The notes below the pieces were generated by a model, which saw only the letters and a program-made list of their open reading frames with translations, made no database searches and had not been told where the DNA came from. A stretch of 64,000 bases of DNA from JAHEJN01 sp963787285 (GTDB lineage: Bacteria > Actinomycetota > Acidimicrobiia > Acidimicrobiales > JAHEJN01), in the NCBI GenBank assembly GCA_963787285.1, contig CAWBCM010000017.1, positions 1 through 64,000 on the forward strand. Direction: 5' to 3'. Position numbers and translations under genes: made by a program. Of the stretch, positions 1 through 10,119 are shown piece by piece. How positions within the stretch are numbered: the first letter of the stretch is position 1; each line of letters starts with the position of its first letter.

Positions 1-106
1 TCGTGAATGTTTCAATCATGTTTGGGTGATGGAGAAAATCTGTGGTTGGAAGTCGAGATTGGTGCCTACCCCCGCCGCACGAAGGGTCCGAACGTGAGGA
101 TGATGG

Positions 107-3100
107 TTGCGAGCAGCGCATCGTCCAGTACTGGATTTGCATACTGCCATTAAAATTCAACAGGTAATTTTGCAGTCATACGAATACACCACCGATGCCA
201 GTCGTCGAATAGAAGTTTCACGTATCAATCCTCAACAATGTCCCGTAATTCAATCAATCGCAACAGCAGCAAACGTATCGGGATATGCCGTTGCTGCGAG
301 TGACTGTGATTCGGCTGTAAGTACCATAAGTAAGGATACGGAAGAAGTACTTTTGGTAAAATGGCGCGGAAGATCATTTTATCATTGTTCTTGGGAACGT
401 GCTTCCGATATTGAACGACTTGATCCATCCGGCAACAGTACGGCGAAGAATAAAATTCGACGATTTTATCAGCAACAAGAAACTTTATATGGTGCTACTA
501 TGGAAGCAACTTCTGGAAGAAGAACGACAGGCCACTGCTCGAATCCACCACAATAGTTCCGAGAACATGGCGTTACAAGACAATAATTTAGAATCAGGAA
601 AAGTAGGTGACCAAGTCGAGGAGTTTTTCTCTCCCCAGTGTTTGATGGTCGAGCGAATTCTGGCGTGTGATGAGAATGAAATGGATATGCAAGTACTAGC
701 CAGACAACGTGCAATAAACATGCGAAATGAGGGAATGGAAGATACAGAAAAGAAGAAATGAGACAACATCTTCAGTCTGGCTCGATCGACTCAGATGGAA
801 CTGTTTCAAGCTGGCATCACTAGCAGCAGATGACTGGGAAGTACCATTCGATCCTGAAGATAATGTTCGTTATGTTGTGAAATGGAAGGGGTTGCCTTAT
901 GCAGATATTACTTGGGAGTATTGGCGTGATATCAAATATGATGCCGTTGAGGAAGTAGAAGACTTTTGGTACCGCCAAATCCCTCCCGACTTAGAATACG
1001 CAAGACAATGTTTCAATCGTCCACATCCACACATGAAGGACTTTAAAAAACTGCAAGAGTCCCATTCGTATGGTGTTTCTAAGAAACCGCGGCCAGTGGC
1101 AAATTTGACACTGATGCAGTTGACAACGAAAACATAGAGTTAAACACTACAGCAGAATCTGAGTCCGGCTTTCGGTTGAGAAGTTATCAATTGGAGGGCC
1201 TCAATTGGTTGTTGTTCAATTGGTGGAATCGTAGATCTTGTATTCTTGCCGACGAGATGGGACTCGGGTATGTTTCGTAATTTTCTATTTTTCGCAACAA
1301 CAATTTGGCACTCATATGTTCTTACATCCTTTCTATTCTTTCAGCGTGATCTCAACTTTCCAGTAAGGTAATTTACTTTCTATATGATTGAATTTGTGTC
1401 TCATGTTACCGGCTCTCATTATAATCTACTCGTTACTACTTACAGACTATTCAATCCGCTGCATTCTTGCAAGAGCTGCAATCTCAACCCGCAGCACAAA
1501 TACGGGGCCCTTTTTTAATTGTGGCTCCTCTTTCGTTGATTGATCAATGGCAATCTGAATTGCGTTCGTGGGCACCTGATATGAATGTCATCTTATATCA
1601 CGGATCAGCAGACGCACGCGACTTTCTAGTAAAGCAAGAATTTTACTTTAATGATCAATTCGTTCCGAAAGCAGATGCGGCGAAACTAAAAAAATTACAA
1701 GTGACGAAGTTCCACGTGCTGATTACGACTTATGAAGTCGTCTTGAAAGATATTGCAGTGCTTTCAAAGATTCGTTGGAAAACTTTGATAGTCGATGAAG
1801 CGCATAGGTTAAAGAATTACAAAGCGCGCCTATTTCTTGAGCTATCTACTTTTCCTCGAGACCACTGTGTCTTGTTGACTGGAACTCCTATCGCCAATGC
1901 AACCGAAGAGCTCTGGGCGTTGCTACATTTTGCGAACCCACAAATTTTTTACGATCGCGACGACTTTCTTGCAAAATTTGGTGAAATGACTGATGCTCAA
2001 CAGGTCAATGAGCTGCATGCGCTTACTAAAGCCTTATCTTCTCCGTCGTGTTAAGGAAGACGTCGAAAAGTCTCTCCCCAACAAAGAGGAAACTATTCTG
2101 GAAGTTTCGCTTACACCGATTCAAAAAACATTCTATAAGGCCATTTACGAACGTAATACTTCATTTCTCTTCAAAGGTGCGAAGTCAAATAATGCTCCTA
2201 GCCTAATGAACGTAATGATGGAGCTTCGAAAATGCTGTAATCATCCGTTTTTGATTAAAGGGGCAGAAGAGCGCATCCTTAACGAAGCATCGCAAAAGCT
2301 AAAGCGAAAGAAAATGGAATCGAATTGTTGGATTCCACGTAAAATCTATGCGGAACAACTGGTCAAATCTTCGGGGAAAATGGTTTTGATGGAAAAGCTA
2401 TTACATAAACTTTTCGCTGGTGGTCACAAAGTCCTTATTTTCAGTCAAATGGTCCGTGTTCTCGATTTGCTAGAGGACTTGCTGAGGATCAAGAAATATA
2501 GATATGAACGCCTTGACGGCTCCACTTCGTCTTCATCTCGTTTACATGCCGTTGAAAGATTCAAGAAAAAGGAATGTAACAGATTTGTCATGCTGTTGAG
2601 CACCAGGGCCGGAGGTCTCGGTCTGAACCTTACAGTCGCTGATATAGTTATAATTTTTGACTCGGATTGGAATCCTCAGAATGATATGCAAGGTAACATT
2701 TGTTGTTCTCCAGCTCAGATCTTGCTTTGAATGCAGATGTCTCATATTGCGAAATCTTTTGTTTTACTTAGCAATGGCAAGGGCACATCGAATTGGACAA
2801 ACAAAAGCGGTCAAAGTCTATCGGTACGACACAAATAACACTTTTGATAAACTGATTTGATTTGTCTAACACTTCTTTTTAGATTCCTGACGGCCAAGAC
2901 ATATGAAATGCATATGTTTCATAGTGCTAGTCTCAAACTTGGATTAGAGAGAGCTGTGATGTCTCAGAATCGCGAGCAGGCTGAAGAAAATGAAGAAGGT
3001 ACTAAAAGTTCAAAGAAAAGCAATCGTGAAGCTCAGGCAAAGGAGATAGACCAACTTCTAAAAAAAGGAGCTTATGACGTGTTTCGAGAGGATGACGACA

Positions 3101-3165
3101 AAGAAGCTGAAAAGTTCATGGAGACTGATATTGATCAACTACTTGAGCATAGCTCAAAAACAGTG
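107..3165 (+). CDS. CHD-type chromatin-remodelling ATPase, eukaryotic, partial at both ends
   Basis: Eukaryotic nuclear gene. Reading across frames gives, in order: chromodomain 1 (about 340-470, motif VKWRGRSFYHCSWE), a linker typical of CHD proteins (about 630-720, FFSPQCLMVERILACDE), chromodomain 2 (about 850-1000, VRYVVKWKGLPYADITWEYW), SNF2 ATPase with GLGKT P-loop, DEAH box at about 1795 and LLTGTP, then helicase C with DSDWNPQND and ARAHRIGQTKAVKVYR. The 3' part (DIDQLLEHSSKTV) runs into the junction at about 3165. Short GT-AG introns are at 1268-1363, 1368-1445, 2693-2771 and 2824-2882. Frame changes without introns lie near 500, 740 and 2025; the last is an extra A between CTT and CTAAAG. 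These look like sequencing indels. CHD proteins slide nucleosomes using ATP. The host lineage cannot be fixed from this piece; a protist or alga is possible. Confidence 0.88.
1364..1367 (+). other. Probable 4-nt microexon (TAAG) completing the P-loop
   Basis: The exon ending at 1267 stops after GG of the last glycine in DEMGLG. The exon starting at 1446 begins with ACT ATT CAA (TIQ). The conserved GLGKT needs one more base plus a lysine codon. Between ...CTTTCCAG (ends 1363) and GTAATT (starts 1368) lie exactly TAAG, which gives GGT AAG, Gly-Lys. The other acceptor, CTTTCAG at 1344, would run into TAA. Skipping the microexon would delete the catalytic Walker A lysine. Confidence 0.6.
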
Positions 3166-3167
3166 GA

Positions 3168-3670
3168 CCGGCCTCGTCGATGTCGAAGGAGTACGAGTCC
3201 TTCATCGCGAACTCGCGCACGTGCAACAAGCCGGACTTGGGACGCGGTTCGTCTCGGAACTTCCACTGGATCTGATACCAGAGCTGGGGGAGCATCCGGT
3301 ACGAGCTCACCTCGGTGGCCAGGCCGGCGATGACCTCCTCGTGGGTCATGCCCAGCGCGAGGTCGGCGCCCTTGCGGTCGGTGAGTCGGAACATCTCGTC
3401 GCCCATCAGCTGCCAGCGGCCCGACTTCTCCCACACCGATGCCGGGTGCAGGGCGGGAAGCAGGAACTCCTGGGCGCCGATGGCGTCCATCTCTTCCCGC
3501 ACGATCCGCTCGACCTTGTCGTGCACCCGTAGCCCGAGCGGCAGCAGCGAGTAGTGCCCGGCGTGGAGCTGGCGGATGAACCCGCCCCGGACCAGCAGTC
3601 GATGACTGGCGGCGTCGGCGTCGCCAGGAGCGTCGCGGAGGGTGGGAATGAAGAGCTTCGACCAGCGCAT
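3168..3670 (-). CDS. proS: Prolyl-tRNA synthetase, N-terminal fragment
   Basis: Class II aminoacyl-tRNA synthetase that charges tRNA-Pro. About 168 residues remain, starting MRWSKLFIPTLRDAPGDAD (an upstream in-frame ATG at 3700 gives ten atypical residues). The class II motif 1 region (LHAGHYSLLPLGLRV), GAQEFLLPALHP, LTDRKGADLALGMTHEE and motif 2 (QIQWKFRDEPRPKSGLLHVREFAMKDSYSF) are all in place. The match to ProRS stops after SFDIDEAG at about 3168, exactly where the eukaryotic sequence begins, so roughly two thirds of the usual protein is missing. The truncation is a property of the contig, not of the gene. The next gene upstream on the same strand ends 61 bp away at 3732. Confidence 0.92.
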
Positions 3671-3731
3671 GAGGGGCAACCGTACCGGTCCGATGCTCAC
3701 CGAGCAGTTGATTCGGGCGGATGCGGTGGCC

Positions 3732-4895
3732 TCAGCCGAGGTTCAGGGCCTCGGCGACCAGCTCGATGGGGTGGCGCACGTCGAGCCCCGTGGCCGACAG
3801 GTGCAGCAGACACCCCGGGTTGGCGCTGGCGACGACGTCGGGGCCGGCTCGTTCGATGGACCCCAGCTTGCGATCGCGGACCTTGCCCGCCAGCTCGGGC
3901 TCGAGTACCGAGTAGGCGCCTCCGGCTCCACAACACAGACCGTCGTCGTCGAGCTCGACGACCTCGCGAACATGGGGTGCCAGTACCGCCCGGACGGGAA
4001 GGTGGGCGCGCTGCACGTGCCGGAGATGGCAGGGGTCCTGTACGGCGACCCGCAGATCGAGCCGCTCGGCCGGAGCGGGCAGCTCGTGGAGGTGATCGGC
4101 GAGCCACTCGCTCACGTCGACGACCCGGGCCGAGAAGGCGACGGCCTCGGGTGTGCCGAGCAGATGGCCGTAGTCCTTCAGTGCAGCACCGCAGCCGGCG
4201 GAGTCGACGATGATCGGTTCGTCACCGCTCAGGTCGTCGATCACCTGGCGGGCCAGTGATCGCGCCGGGTCGCCGAGGCCGGCGTGGCTGTGCAAGGCGC
4301 CACAGCATGGCGCTCGATCCGCGGTGGGGGTGACGCCGGTCCCGGTCGCCTCGATCACCCGTTGCACCGCGAGATGGGTGTCGCGCTGCCAGGCATCCAT
4401 CACGCATCCGGTGAACAGGTACACGTCGGTCCCCGAGACGCGGTACGGCTTGCGCCGAACAGGGAGACGGGCGGGCAGACCGAGGCGTCTCGACGGCACG
4501 AGCCGCAGCCGTTGCGCCACGGCCAGCATCGACGACCCCGCGAGGAGCAGGCGATGCCGCCCCAGAGTCCGAAAAGCCAAGCGCTGCCACCACGGCGTGA
4601 TGGCGCCGGCCCTCACCATCGCCTCACGGGTGGCCTCCATCAGGTGACCGAACGGCACGCCACTGGGGCACGCCGTCTCGCAACCGCGACACTGGATACA
4701 CGACGACATCGACTCGATGACGTGGTCGTCGAGCGGGGCGACGCCCTCGTCGAGCATGCGCATCAGTGAGATCCGGCCTCGCGGCGACGCCGTGTCGTCA
4801 CCGGTGACGCGATAGGTGGGGCAATGGGGCAGGCACAGCCCGCACGAGACGCACGCTGCGAGCTCGTCGGCGTCGAAGTCGATGTCGAGCGTCAT
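3732..4895 (-). CDS. Glycolate oxidase iron-sulfur subunit-like protein (GlcF/CCG family)
   Basis: 387 residues from MTLDIDFDADELAACVSCGLC. Two ferredoxin-type 4Fe-4S motifs lie near the N-terminus: CVSCGLCLPHCP (Cys15, 18, 21, 25) and CIQCRGCETACPSG. Two CCG (DUF224) domains follow, with APCCGALH and GLCCGAGGAYS. This layout is that of GlcF, which passes electrons from the flavoprotein subunits of glycolate oxidase to the respiratory chain; LldE/GlpC-type proteins are the alternative. No glcD/glcE partner is visible here, so the substrate is inferred. It begins 10 bp after the RND gene on the same strand and may be co-transcribed with it. A longer reading from 4979 would overlap the RND gene by 74 bp and adds only low-complexity residues, so I chose 4895. 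Confidence 0.82.
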   Translation of the reverse strand: MTLDIDFDADELAACVSCGLCLPHCPTYRVTGDDTASPRGRISLMRMLDEGVAPLDDHVIESMSSCIQCRGCETACPSGVPFGHLMEATREAMVRAGAITPWWQRLAFRTLGRHRLLLAGSSMLAVAQRLRLVPSRRLGLPARLPVRRKPYRVSGTDVYLFTGCVMDAWQRDTHLAVQRVIEATGTGVTPTADRAPCCGALHSHAGLGDPARSLARQVIDDLSGDEPIIVDSAGCGAALKDYGHLLGTPEAVAFSARVVDVSEWLADHLHELPAPAERLDLRVAVQDPCHLRHVQRAHLPVRAVLAPHVREVVELDDDGLCCGAGGAYSVLEPELAGKVRDRKLGSIERAGPDVVASANPGCLLHLSATGLDVRHPIELVAEALNLG

Positions 4896-4905
4896 GGCAC
4901 CCGAG

Positions 4906-7872
4906 TCAGCCGGCGCGTGCGGTGGCGACTGTTGCGTCGATCTGCTCCTGGGTGACGCCGCAATCGAGGCCCGCCGCAATCACCGGGACCAGTGACTCGT
5001 CGCTGAAGGTGGCCAGGCCCGACGCGATGAGGTCACCTTCGGTCGTCCGCGAGAGCAGCGTCTCGGCGGTACACACGGCGAGCTGGGGATCGACGCCCTC
5101 GTCGGTGAGGAGGTCGAACAGGATGCCGCCGACCAGGCCTTCCGGTCGGTCGGTGCCGAATTGAGTGACGTCGATGGCCGTCGCCTCGCCGCCGTCGGCC
5201 GGCTCGGGCGCCGGCGTGGGCGTGGGCGCCGGGGTGGGCGTCGGGAGCGGTACTGCGGTGAACGCGAGCTCCTGGGCCGTGCCGCTCGACGTCTCGGCCG
5301 CGGCGTACAGGCCGATCCCGGTGGCGATCACCGCCACGGCGCCAATGGCGGCGCCGATGAGCTGCGTGCGGTCGTTGGCTGCGAGTCGCACGGCGCCCGG
5401 CTGTTGTTGCACGCCGAGCCAGCCCTTCTCGTCGGCCCAGACCACGAGCGGCGGCATGATGACGAGCGCGGCCAGCAGGGCGATGGCGACGTTCAGGGTG
5501 ACGATGACGCCGAAGTCTCGCAACAGGGGCAACGGCGACACCATCAACACCGCGAAGCCACCGATGGTCGTGGCGGCCGAGGTGAAGAAGGCCCGACCGG
5601 TTCGACCCGATGCGGTGTCGCTCGCCGCGCGCGGCTCGAGGCCACGTTGTCGCTCCTCGACGTAACGCGCCAGGATCAGGACGGCGAACTCCGAACAGGT
5701 TGCGATCACCAGCGGACCGCCCACGGTCGTGAGCGGGCTCAGGGTGATGCCGAGCAGACCCACGATGATCGAGGAGATCCCGACCGCGAGACTCACCGGC
5801 ACCAGGGCCAGGGCGGCGCGGGTCACCGACCGGTAGCGCACCAGCAACCAGAGGGCCACGATGGCCAGGCCCAGGTAGGTGAGGATGGCGCGATTGGCCG
5901 ACAGGTTCTCGAGCAGCCCGACACCCACCACGGCCAGACCGGCGGGAACCGCCCGCACCGGCGGGTCGCCGGCGTCGAGACCCTGGTTGAGAATGCTGTC
6001 GGCCGGAAGGTCGAGCGACGCGATGCGGCTCTCGAGATCGGCTTCGAGCTCGGCCACGATCACGGCGCGTCGTTCGAGGCTGGCCGGGGCCAGTCGAAGA
6101 TTGACCTGAGTCGCGGTGCCGTCGTCGTTGAGCAGCGCCCGCGCGATGGCCGGCGGCATGACGTCGATCGCCGCTTGCAGCTCGGACGACGTGGGAGCGA
6201 GAGCGGTGGCCCCGGGTATCAAGAGGATCTTGCCCATGGTGTTCACCACGCTCGAGGTGGTGACGACGTCGGGTCGCTGTTCGGCATCGAGGGTGAAGTC
6301 CCAGATCACATCGTTCACGCTCTGATCGAGGATGTTGTTGGCCTCCACCAGAATGCCGAGGGTGGTCGAGAAGCCGGTTCGTTGCTCGAGGGTGTTGACG
6401 TCGGCGACGACGTCGGAGCCCTGATCGATCCACTTGATGGGATCGGACTCGATCTTGGTCTGGCCCTCCACGGCCACACCGACGGCGAAGAGGCCGACGG
6501 CGGCGATCACCAGGATGGGCCCGACTTTCGACGGCACCGATCCGAGGAAGACGACGATGCGTTCGACCACCGATGTCTTGCGGGTGTCGGTGCGGTGCAG
6601 GTACTCACGCACTCCGAGAACCGTGGTGGGCAGGATGATGCCGCCGACCAGCAAGAGCACCACGCCGATCGCCAGCATCACGCCGAAGTCGCGGATCATC
6701 GGCACCTGGGAGATCTGGAGCGCCAGGAAGGCGAGGGCTGCACCGACGGTGGCCACCACCAGAGCCGGTCCGACGTTGGCGAGGGTCTCGGAGATGGGGT
6801 GCGGATCGCGATCGAGGGCGGACTCCTCCTCGATGCGGTTGTGGATCTGGATGGAGAAGTCGATACCCAGACCGATGAGGATCGGCAGGCCCGAGATGGT
6901 GACCAGCGACAGGTCGATGCCGATCAGGCCGAGGACCGAGAACGTCCAGATCACGCCCATCACGACGCTCAGCAGGGGCAACAGGCGCCACCGAACCCGG
7001 AAGAGGAAGACAAGGATCAACGCCATCACCGCGATGGCGGCCAGACCCAGGGTGACCAGGCCCCCCTTCAGGTAGTCGTTGATCTCCCGCAGGTACACGG
7101 GCGAGCCGGTGGTGATCAGCTCGAAGCCCTCGAGTTCGGCGGTGTCGAGCACCTCGAGCACCTTTTCGGTGCCGGCCGACTGTTCGTCGAGGGTGGCGTT
7201 GCCCGGCAGCACCACGCCACCGACGGCCACCTTCTGGGTGGGGAAGGTGCTGGCGAGCGAGAGCCGGATGGCGCGATCGGCGTCGGGTGGTGCCGCGATC
7301 TCGCCGTCGTTCAGCGCGAACCCGTCGTTGCCGAAGATGAGCAGATCGGCCCAGTCGGGGTTCCCGATCTCCTGGTCGGTCACCGCGCCGAGGCGGGCCA
7401 GGCTGATCTGGACGTCGGCATTGCGAGCGGTCACGCCGTCGGGGTCGGGATCGCGGGAGGCGGCATTCAGCAGCGCCTCTCGGCCGGGACCCTTGATGAG
7501 TGCGTCGCTCCACTGGAGGCTGACCCTCGGGGTGATGACCGCAAACGACTCGGGGATGGCCTCGAGCTCGGCGGTGAGCCGTTCGAGCTCGGCGAGGTTG
7601 GCGCCCGAGAACAGATCGGAGACGTCGTGGTCGTCGTCGGCGGTGAACAACAGCACGACGGTCTCGCCACCGAACTGGCCCTGGAACTCGACGTTGTCGA
7701 TGGCGGCCTGCGAGTCCTTGTTGAGGTAGCTGTCCTGGCCGGTGGCGAACTCCACCTGCGACAGTCCGATCAACAAGACGGCGGTGACCGCCACCACGGC
7801 CAGGGCAACCAGCTTCCACTGCTTGCCGAGCTGCAGCCCCGCGGCCCGCCACGTCGATTCCCTCGAAGTCAT
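4906..7872 (-). CDS. MMPL/RND-superfamily membrane transporter with a C-terminal extracytoplasmic extension
   Basis: 988 residues. The start at 7872 follows an AAGGGGAGAG ribosome-binding site. TM1 spans about residues 18-38, then a large external loop, a block of five or six TM helices with the RND/MMPL signature GLGIDFSIQIHNR, a second external loop and a second TM block. This duplicated plan is that of MMPL and hopanoid-type RND proteins, which move lipids or hydrophobic compounds using proton motive force. Unusually, a further TM helix is followed by a PTPTPAPTPTPAPEP linker (about 875-890) and a separate ~93-residue domain with two cysteines (about 934 and 971) that could form a disulfide outside the membrane. 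The substrate cannot be told. No periplasmic adaptor gene is adjacent. Confidence 0.85.
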   Translation of the reverse strand: MTSRESTWRAAGLQLGKQWKLVALAVVAVTAVLLIGLSQVEFATGQDSYLNKDSQAAIDNVEFQGQFGGETVVLLFTADDDHDVSDLFSGANLAELERLTAELEAIPESFAVITPRVSLQWSDALIKGPGREALLNAASRDPDPDGVTARNADVQISLARLGAVTDQEIGNPDWADLLIFGNDGFALNDGEIAAPPDADRAIRLSLASTFPTQKVAVGGVVLPGNATLDEQSAGTEKVLEVLDTAELEGFELITTGSPVYLREINDYLKGGLVTLGLAAIAVMALILVFLFRVRWRLLPLLSVVMGVIWTFSVLGLIGIDLSLVTISGLPILIGLGIDFSIQIHNRIEEESALDRDPHPISETLANVGPALVVATVGAALAFLALQISQVPMIRDFGVMLAIGVVLLLVGGIILPTTVLGVREYLHRTDTRKTSVVERIVVFLGSVPSKVGPILVIAAVGLFAVGVAVEGQTKIESDPIKWIDQGSDVVADVNTLEQRTGFSTTLGILVEANNILDQSVNDVIWDFTLDAEQRPDVVTTSSVVNTMGKILLIPGATALAPTSSELQAAIDVMPPAIARALLNDDGTATQVNLRLAPASLERRAVIVAELEADLESRIASLDLPADSILNQGLDAGDPPVRAVPAGLAVVGVGLLENLSANRAILTYLGLAIVALWLLVRYRSVTRAALALVPVSLAVGISSIIVGLLGITLSPLTTVGGPLVIATCSEFAVLILARYVEERQRGLEPRAASDTASGRTGRAFFTSAATTIGGFAVLMVSPLPLLRDFGVIVTLNVAIALLAALVIMPPLVVWADEKGWLGVQQQPGAVRLAANDRTQLIGAAIGAVAVIATGIGLYAAAETSSGTAQELAFTAVPLPTPTPAPTPTPAPEPADGGEATAIDVTQFGTDRPEGLVGGILFDLLTDEGVDPQLAVCTAETLLSRTTEGDLIASGLATFSDESLVPVIAAGLDCGVTQEQIDATVATARAG

Positions 7873-8054
7873 ATGGCTCTCCCCTTGAGTCGGCGCCAAG
7901 TATTCCACGACCGTGGATCTCCGAGCACTTCGGGCGAGTGGCCGGGGTGGCCAACGCACACTTTCCGCTGGGCGGACTGTCGAAATACGCCGACGGGCGC
8001 ATAGGGTCACGCCGGGATCGCGGCCCCGCGATCGTCGCCGCCAGGAGTATCAGC

Positions 8055-8891
8055 ATGAAGCTCGTGACCGTGAGGGTCGAAGGAGTCCACCGAGCCGGTC
8101 GAGTCGACGACGGTGTGGTCACCCTTCTCGACTTCGACGACGTGGGTGCGTTGCTGGCCGCAGGCGGTCTCGACGCCGCTCGTTCGGCGACGGGCACCAC
8201 GGTCGGCTACGACCAGTGCGATCTGGCGCCGGTGGTCCCGAGTCCCGACAAGATCGTGTGCGTCGGACTCAACTACGCCGACCACGTCGCCGAGACCGGC
8301 CGCGACACGCCCTCGCACCCCACGTACTTCGCCAAGTACCGCCGTGCCCTCATCGGTCCGAACGATCCGATCGTGTTGCCCGATCCCGCCGTCTCGACCC
8401 AGGTCGACTGGGAGGGGGAGCTGGCCATCGTCATCGGCCGATCGGTCCGCAACGCCGGCGACCGTGAAGCGGCCGCCGCCATCGCCGGGTTCACCGTGCT
8501 CAACGACGTGTCGATGCGCGACTGGCAGATGCGAACCTCTCAGTTTCTCGCCGGCAAGACCTTCGAGGGCTCCACCCCGGTCGGTCCGTGCCTGGTCACC
8601 ACCGACGAGATCGGCGACGGCCTGGGCCTCGACATCTCCACCGAGCTCAGCGGTGTGGTGAAGCAGTCTTCCAACACCCGGGAGCTGGTGTTCAGCCCGA
8701 TCGACATCGTCGTCGACCTGTCGAAGGTCATGACGCTCGATCCGGGCGACATCATCGCCACCGGTACACCGAGCGGCGTCGGCCGGGCCCGCACGCCCCC
8801 CGAGTTCATGGCGGCCGGCGACACACTCGTCACGACCGTTGCCGGTATCGGCGAGCTCCGCAACGAGATTCTTGCTCCCCGCTCCGCCTAG
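8055..8891 (+). CDS. Fumarylacetoacetate hydrolase family protein
   Basis: 278 residues from ATG 8055 (MKLVTVRVEG). The C-terminal two thirds is the FAH fold: IVCVGLNYADHVAETGR, then the metal-binding acidic cluster in VDWEGELAIVIGRS, then NDVSMRDWQ, GKTFEGSTPVGPCLV and DPGDIIATGTPSGVG. Members hydrolyse or decarboxylate C-C bonds of beta-diketo acids (fumarylpyruvate, acylpyruvates, 2-hydroxyhepta-2,4-diene-1,7-dioate) in aromatic or sugar-acid catabolism using Mg2+. The substrate is not evident here. It is divergent from the RND gene (183 bp gap) and its end overlaps the start of the next transporter, so hydrolase and transporter are probably one unit. Confidence 0.88.
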   Translation: MKLVTVRVEGVHRAGRVDDGVVTLLDFDDVGALLAAGGLDAARSATGTTVGYDQCDLAPVVPSPDKIVCVGLNYADHVAETGRDTPSHPTYFAKYRRALIGPNDPIVLPDPAVSTQVDWEGELAIVIGRSVRNAGDREAAAAIAGFTVLNDVSMRDWQMRTSQFLAGKTFEGSTPVGPCLVTTDEIGDGLGLDISTELSGVVKQSSNTRELVFSPIDIVVDLSKVMTLDPGDIIATGTPSGVGRARTPPEFMAAGDTLVTTVAGIGELRNEILAPRSA

Positions 8892-10110
8892 CACCAGCGT
8901 CGCCGAGCCCCGACAGGGCGAGCGCGAGACGATCGCGTTCCTCGGCGCCCTCACGGGCATCACCGCCATCGGCATCGACGTGTTGTTGCCGGCCCTCGGA
9001 GACATCCGTACTGCGTTCGACCTCGATCCCGACGCCACCCAGGTCTCGTTGCTGGTCACGTTCTACCTCATCGGTCTGGGCCTGGGGCAGCTGCTGTGTG
9101 GGCCCTTCGCCGATCGTTTCGGCCGTCGACCGGTGATCTTCGTCGGGCTGGCGATCTTCGTCCTCGCCGCCCTCGGCGTGGTGGTCGCCCCCACCCTCGA
9201 GGTGGCCATGGTGTTGCGATTCGTCATGGGTCTCGGGGCGTCGACACCGCGCGCCATGGCCATGGCGGTGGCGCGCGATCGCTGGCACGGCGACGCCATG
9301 GCCCGGGTGATGGCCTTGGTCATGATGTTCTTCATGCTGGCCCCGGCGGTGGCGCCCCTGTTCGGCCAGGCGATCCTCGTTCTCGGTCCATGGGAGGCGA
9401 TCTTCGTCTTCATGGCGCTGGTGGGCGTCCTTCTCGGGCTGTGGTCGTACCGCTTCGAGGAGACGCTTGCGCCGGCCGACCGCATCCCCCTCACCTTCGA
9501 GCGCACCCGTCGCAGCGCCGGGATCGTGGTGGGGTCGCGCTGGGCGATGGGACACGGCCTGTTGGTGATGTTCGAGCTGGGCGCGTTCGTCACCTACCTC
9601 GGTAGCTCGGAGCTGATCTTCGACGACGTGTTCGGCCGCGGGGACCAGTTCGCCTTCTTCTTCGCCGGGGGCGCGCTCGTGATGGCGGCCGCGAACCTGC
9701 TCGTGTCGCGTCTCATTCCGAGGATGGGTGCCGAACGAGTGATCATGGCCATCACGGTGGGGTACGTTGCCGTCGCCGCGCTGTTCTACGTGCTCACTGC
9801 GGCCGCGGGCGGTTCCCCGGCGTTCTGGCCGTGGATCGGTCTGCTGGTGGTGCTCAACGCGTTCCATTCGGTGATGCTGCCCACGGCCAACAGCCTTGCC
9901 ATGCAACCACTCGGCCGCTTCGCCGGCACCGGCTCGGGCATCATCGGAACGCTGTCGACGATCGGTGGCGCGGTGCTCGCCTCGCTGGTGAGCGCCACCG
10001 TCGACGGATCGGCGACGCCGCTCGGCGCGGCCTACCTGATTTTCGGCGCGGCCGCGCTGGCATCGTTGCTCTGGGGTCGCCGGGGCTCGCCGTCGGCGCT
10101 GGGGAGCTAG
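8839..10110 (+). CDS. MFS transporter, Bcr/CflA drug-resistance type
   Basis: About 420 residues with 12 predicted TM helices. Motif A of the major facilitator superfamily is seen as GPFADRFGRRPVIF after TM2, and the N-terminal region (GITAIGIDVLLPALGDIRTAFD) is typical of the Bcr/CflA subfamily, proton-coupled exporters of drugs or small metabolites. The start is uncertain: a TTG at 8839 overlaps the preceding FAH gene by 53 bp, and TM1 begins about 30 residues in, so a start nearer 8890 is possible. Coupling to the FAH hydrolase suggests transport of a related acid, which is inference. Confidence 0.85.
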   Translation: MPVSASSATRFLLPAPPSTSVAEPRQGERETIAFLGALTGITAIGIDVLLPALGDIRTAFDLDPDATQVSLLVTFYLIGLGLGQLLCGPFADRFGRRPVIFVGLAIFVLAALGVVVAPTLEVAMVLRFVMGLGASTPRAMAMAVARDRWHGDAMARVMALVMMFFMLAPAVAPLFGQAILVLGPWEAIFVFMALVGVLLGLWSYRFEETLAPADRIPLTFERTRRSAGIVVGSRWAMGHGLLVMFELGAFVTYLGSSELIFDDVFGRGDQFAFFFAGGALVMAAANLLVSRLIPRMGAERVIMAITVGYVAVAALFYVLTAAAGGSPAFWPWIGLLVVLNAFHSVMLPTANSLAMQPLGRFAGTGSGIIGTLSTIGGAVLASLVSATVDGSATPLGAAYLIFGAAALASLLWGRRGSPSALGS

Positions 10111-10119
10111 GTTTCGGCC

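Noticed and set aside
3100..3333. Fusion protein of CHD and ProRS antisense across the joint
   Set aside because: The open frame merely runs through the junction; the bacterial part is read antisense to proS.
5161..8004. Long open frame on the plus strand opposite the RND gene (947 codons)
   Set aside because: It is a GC-rich shadow of the RND gene with no domain; its residues are Arg, Gly, His and Asp rich.
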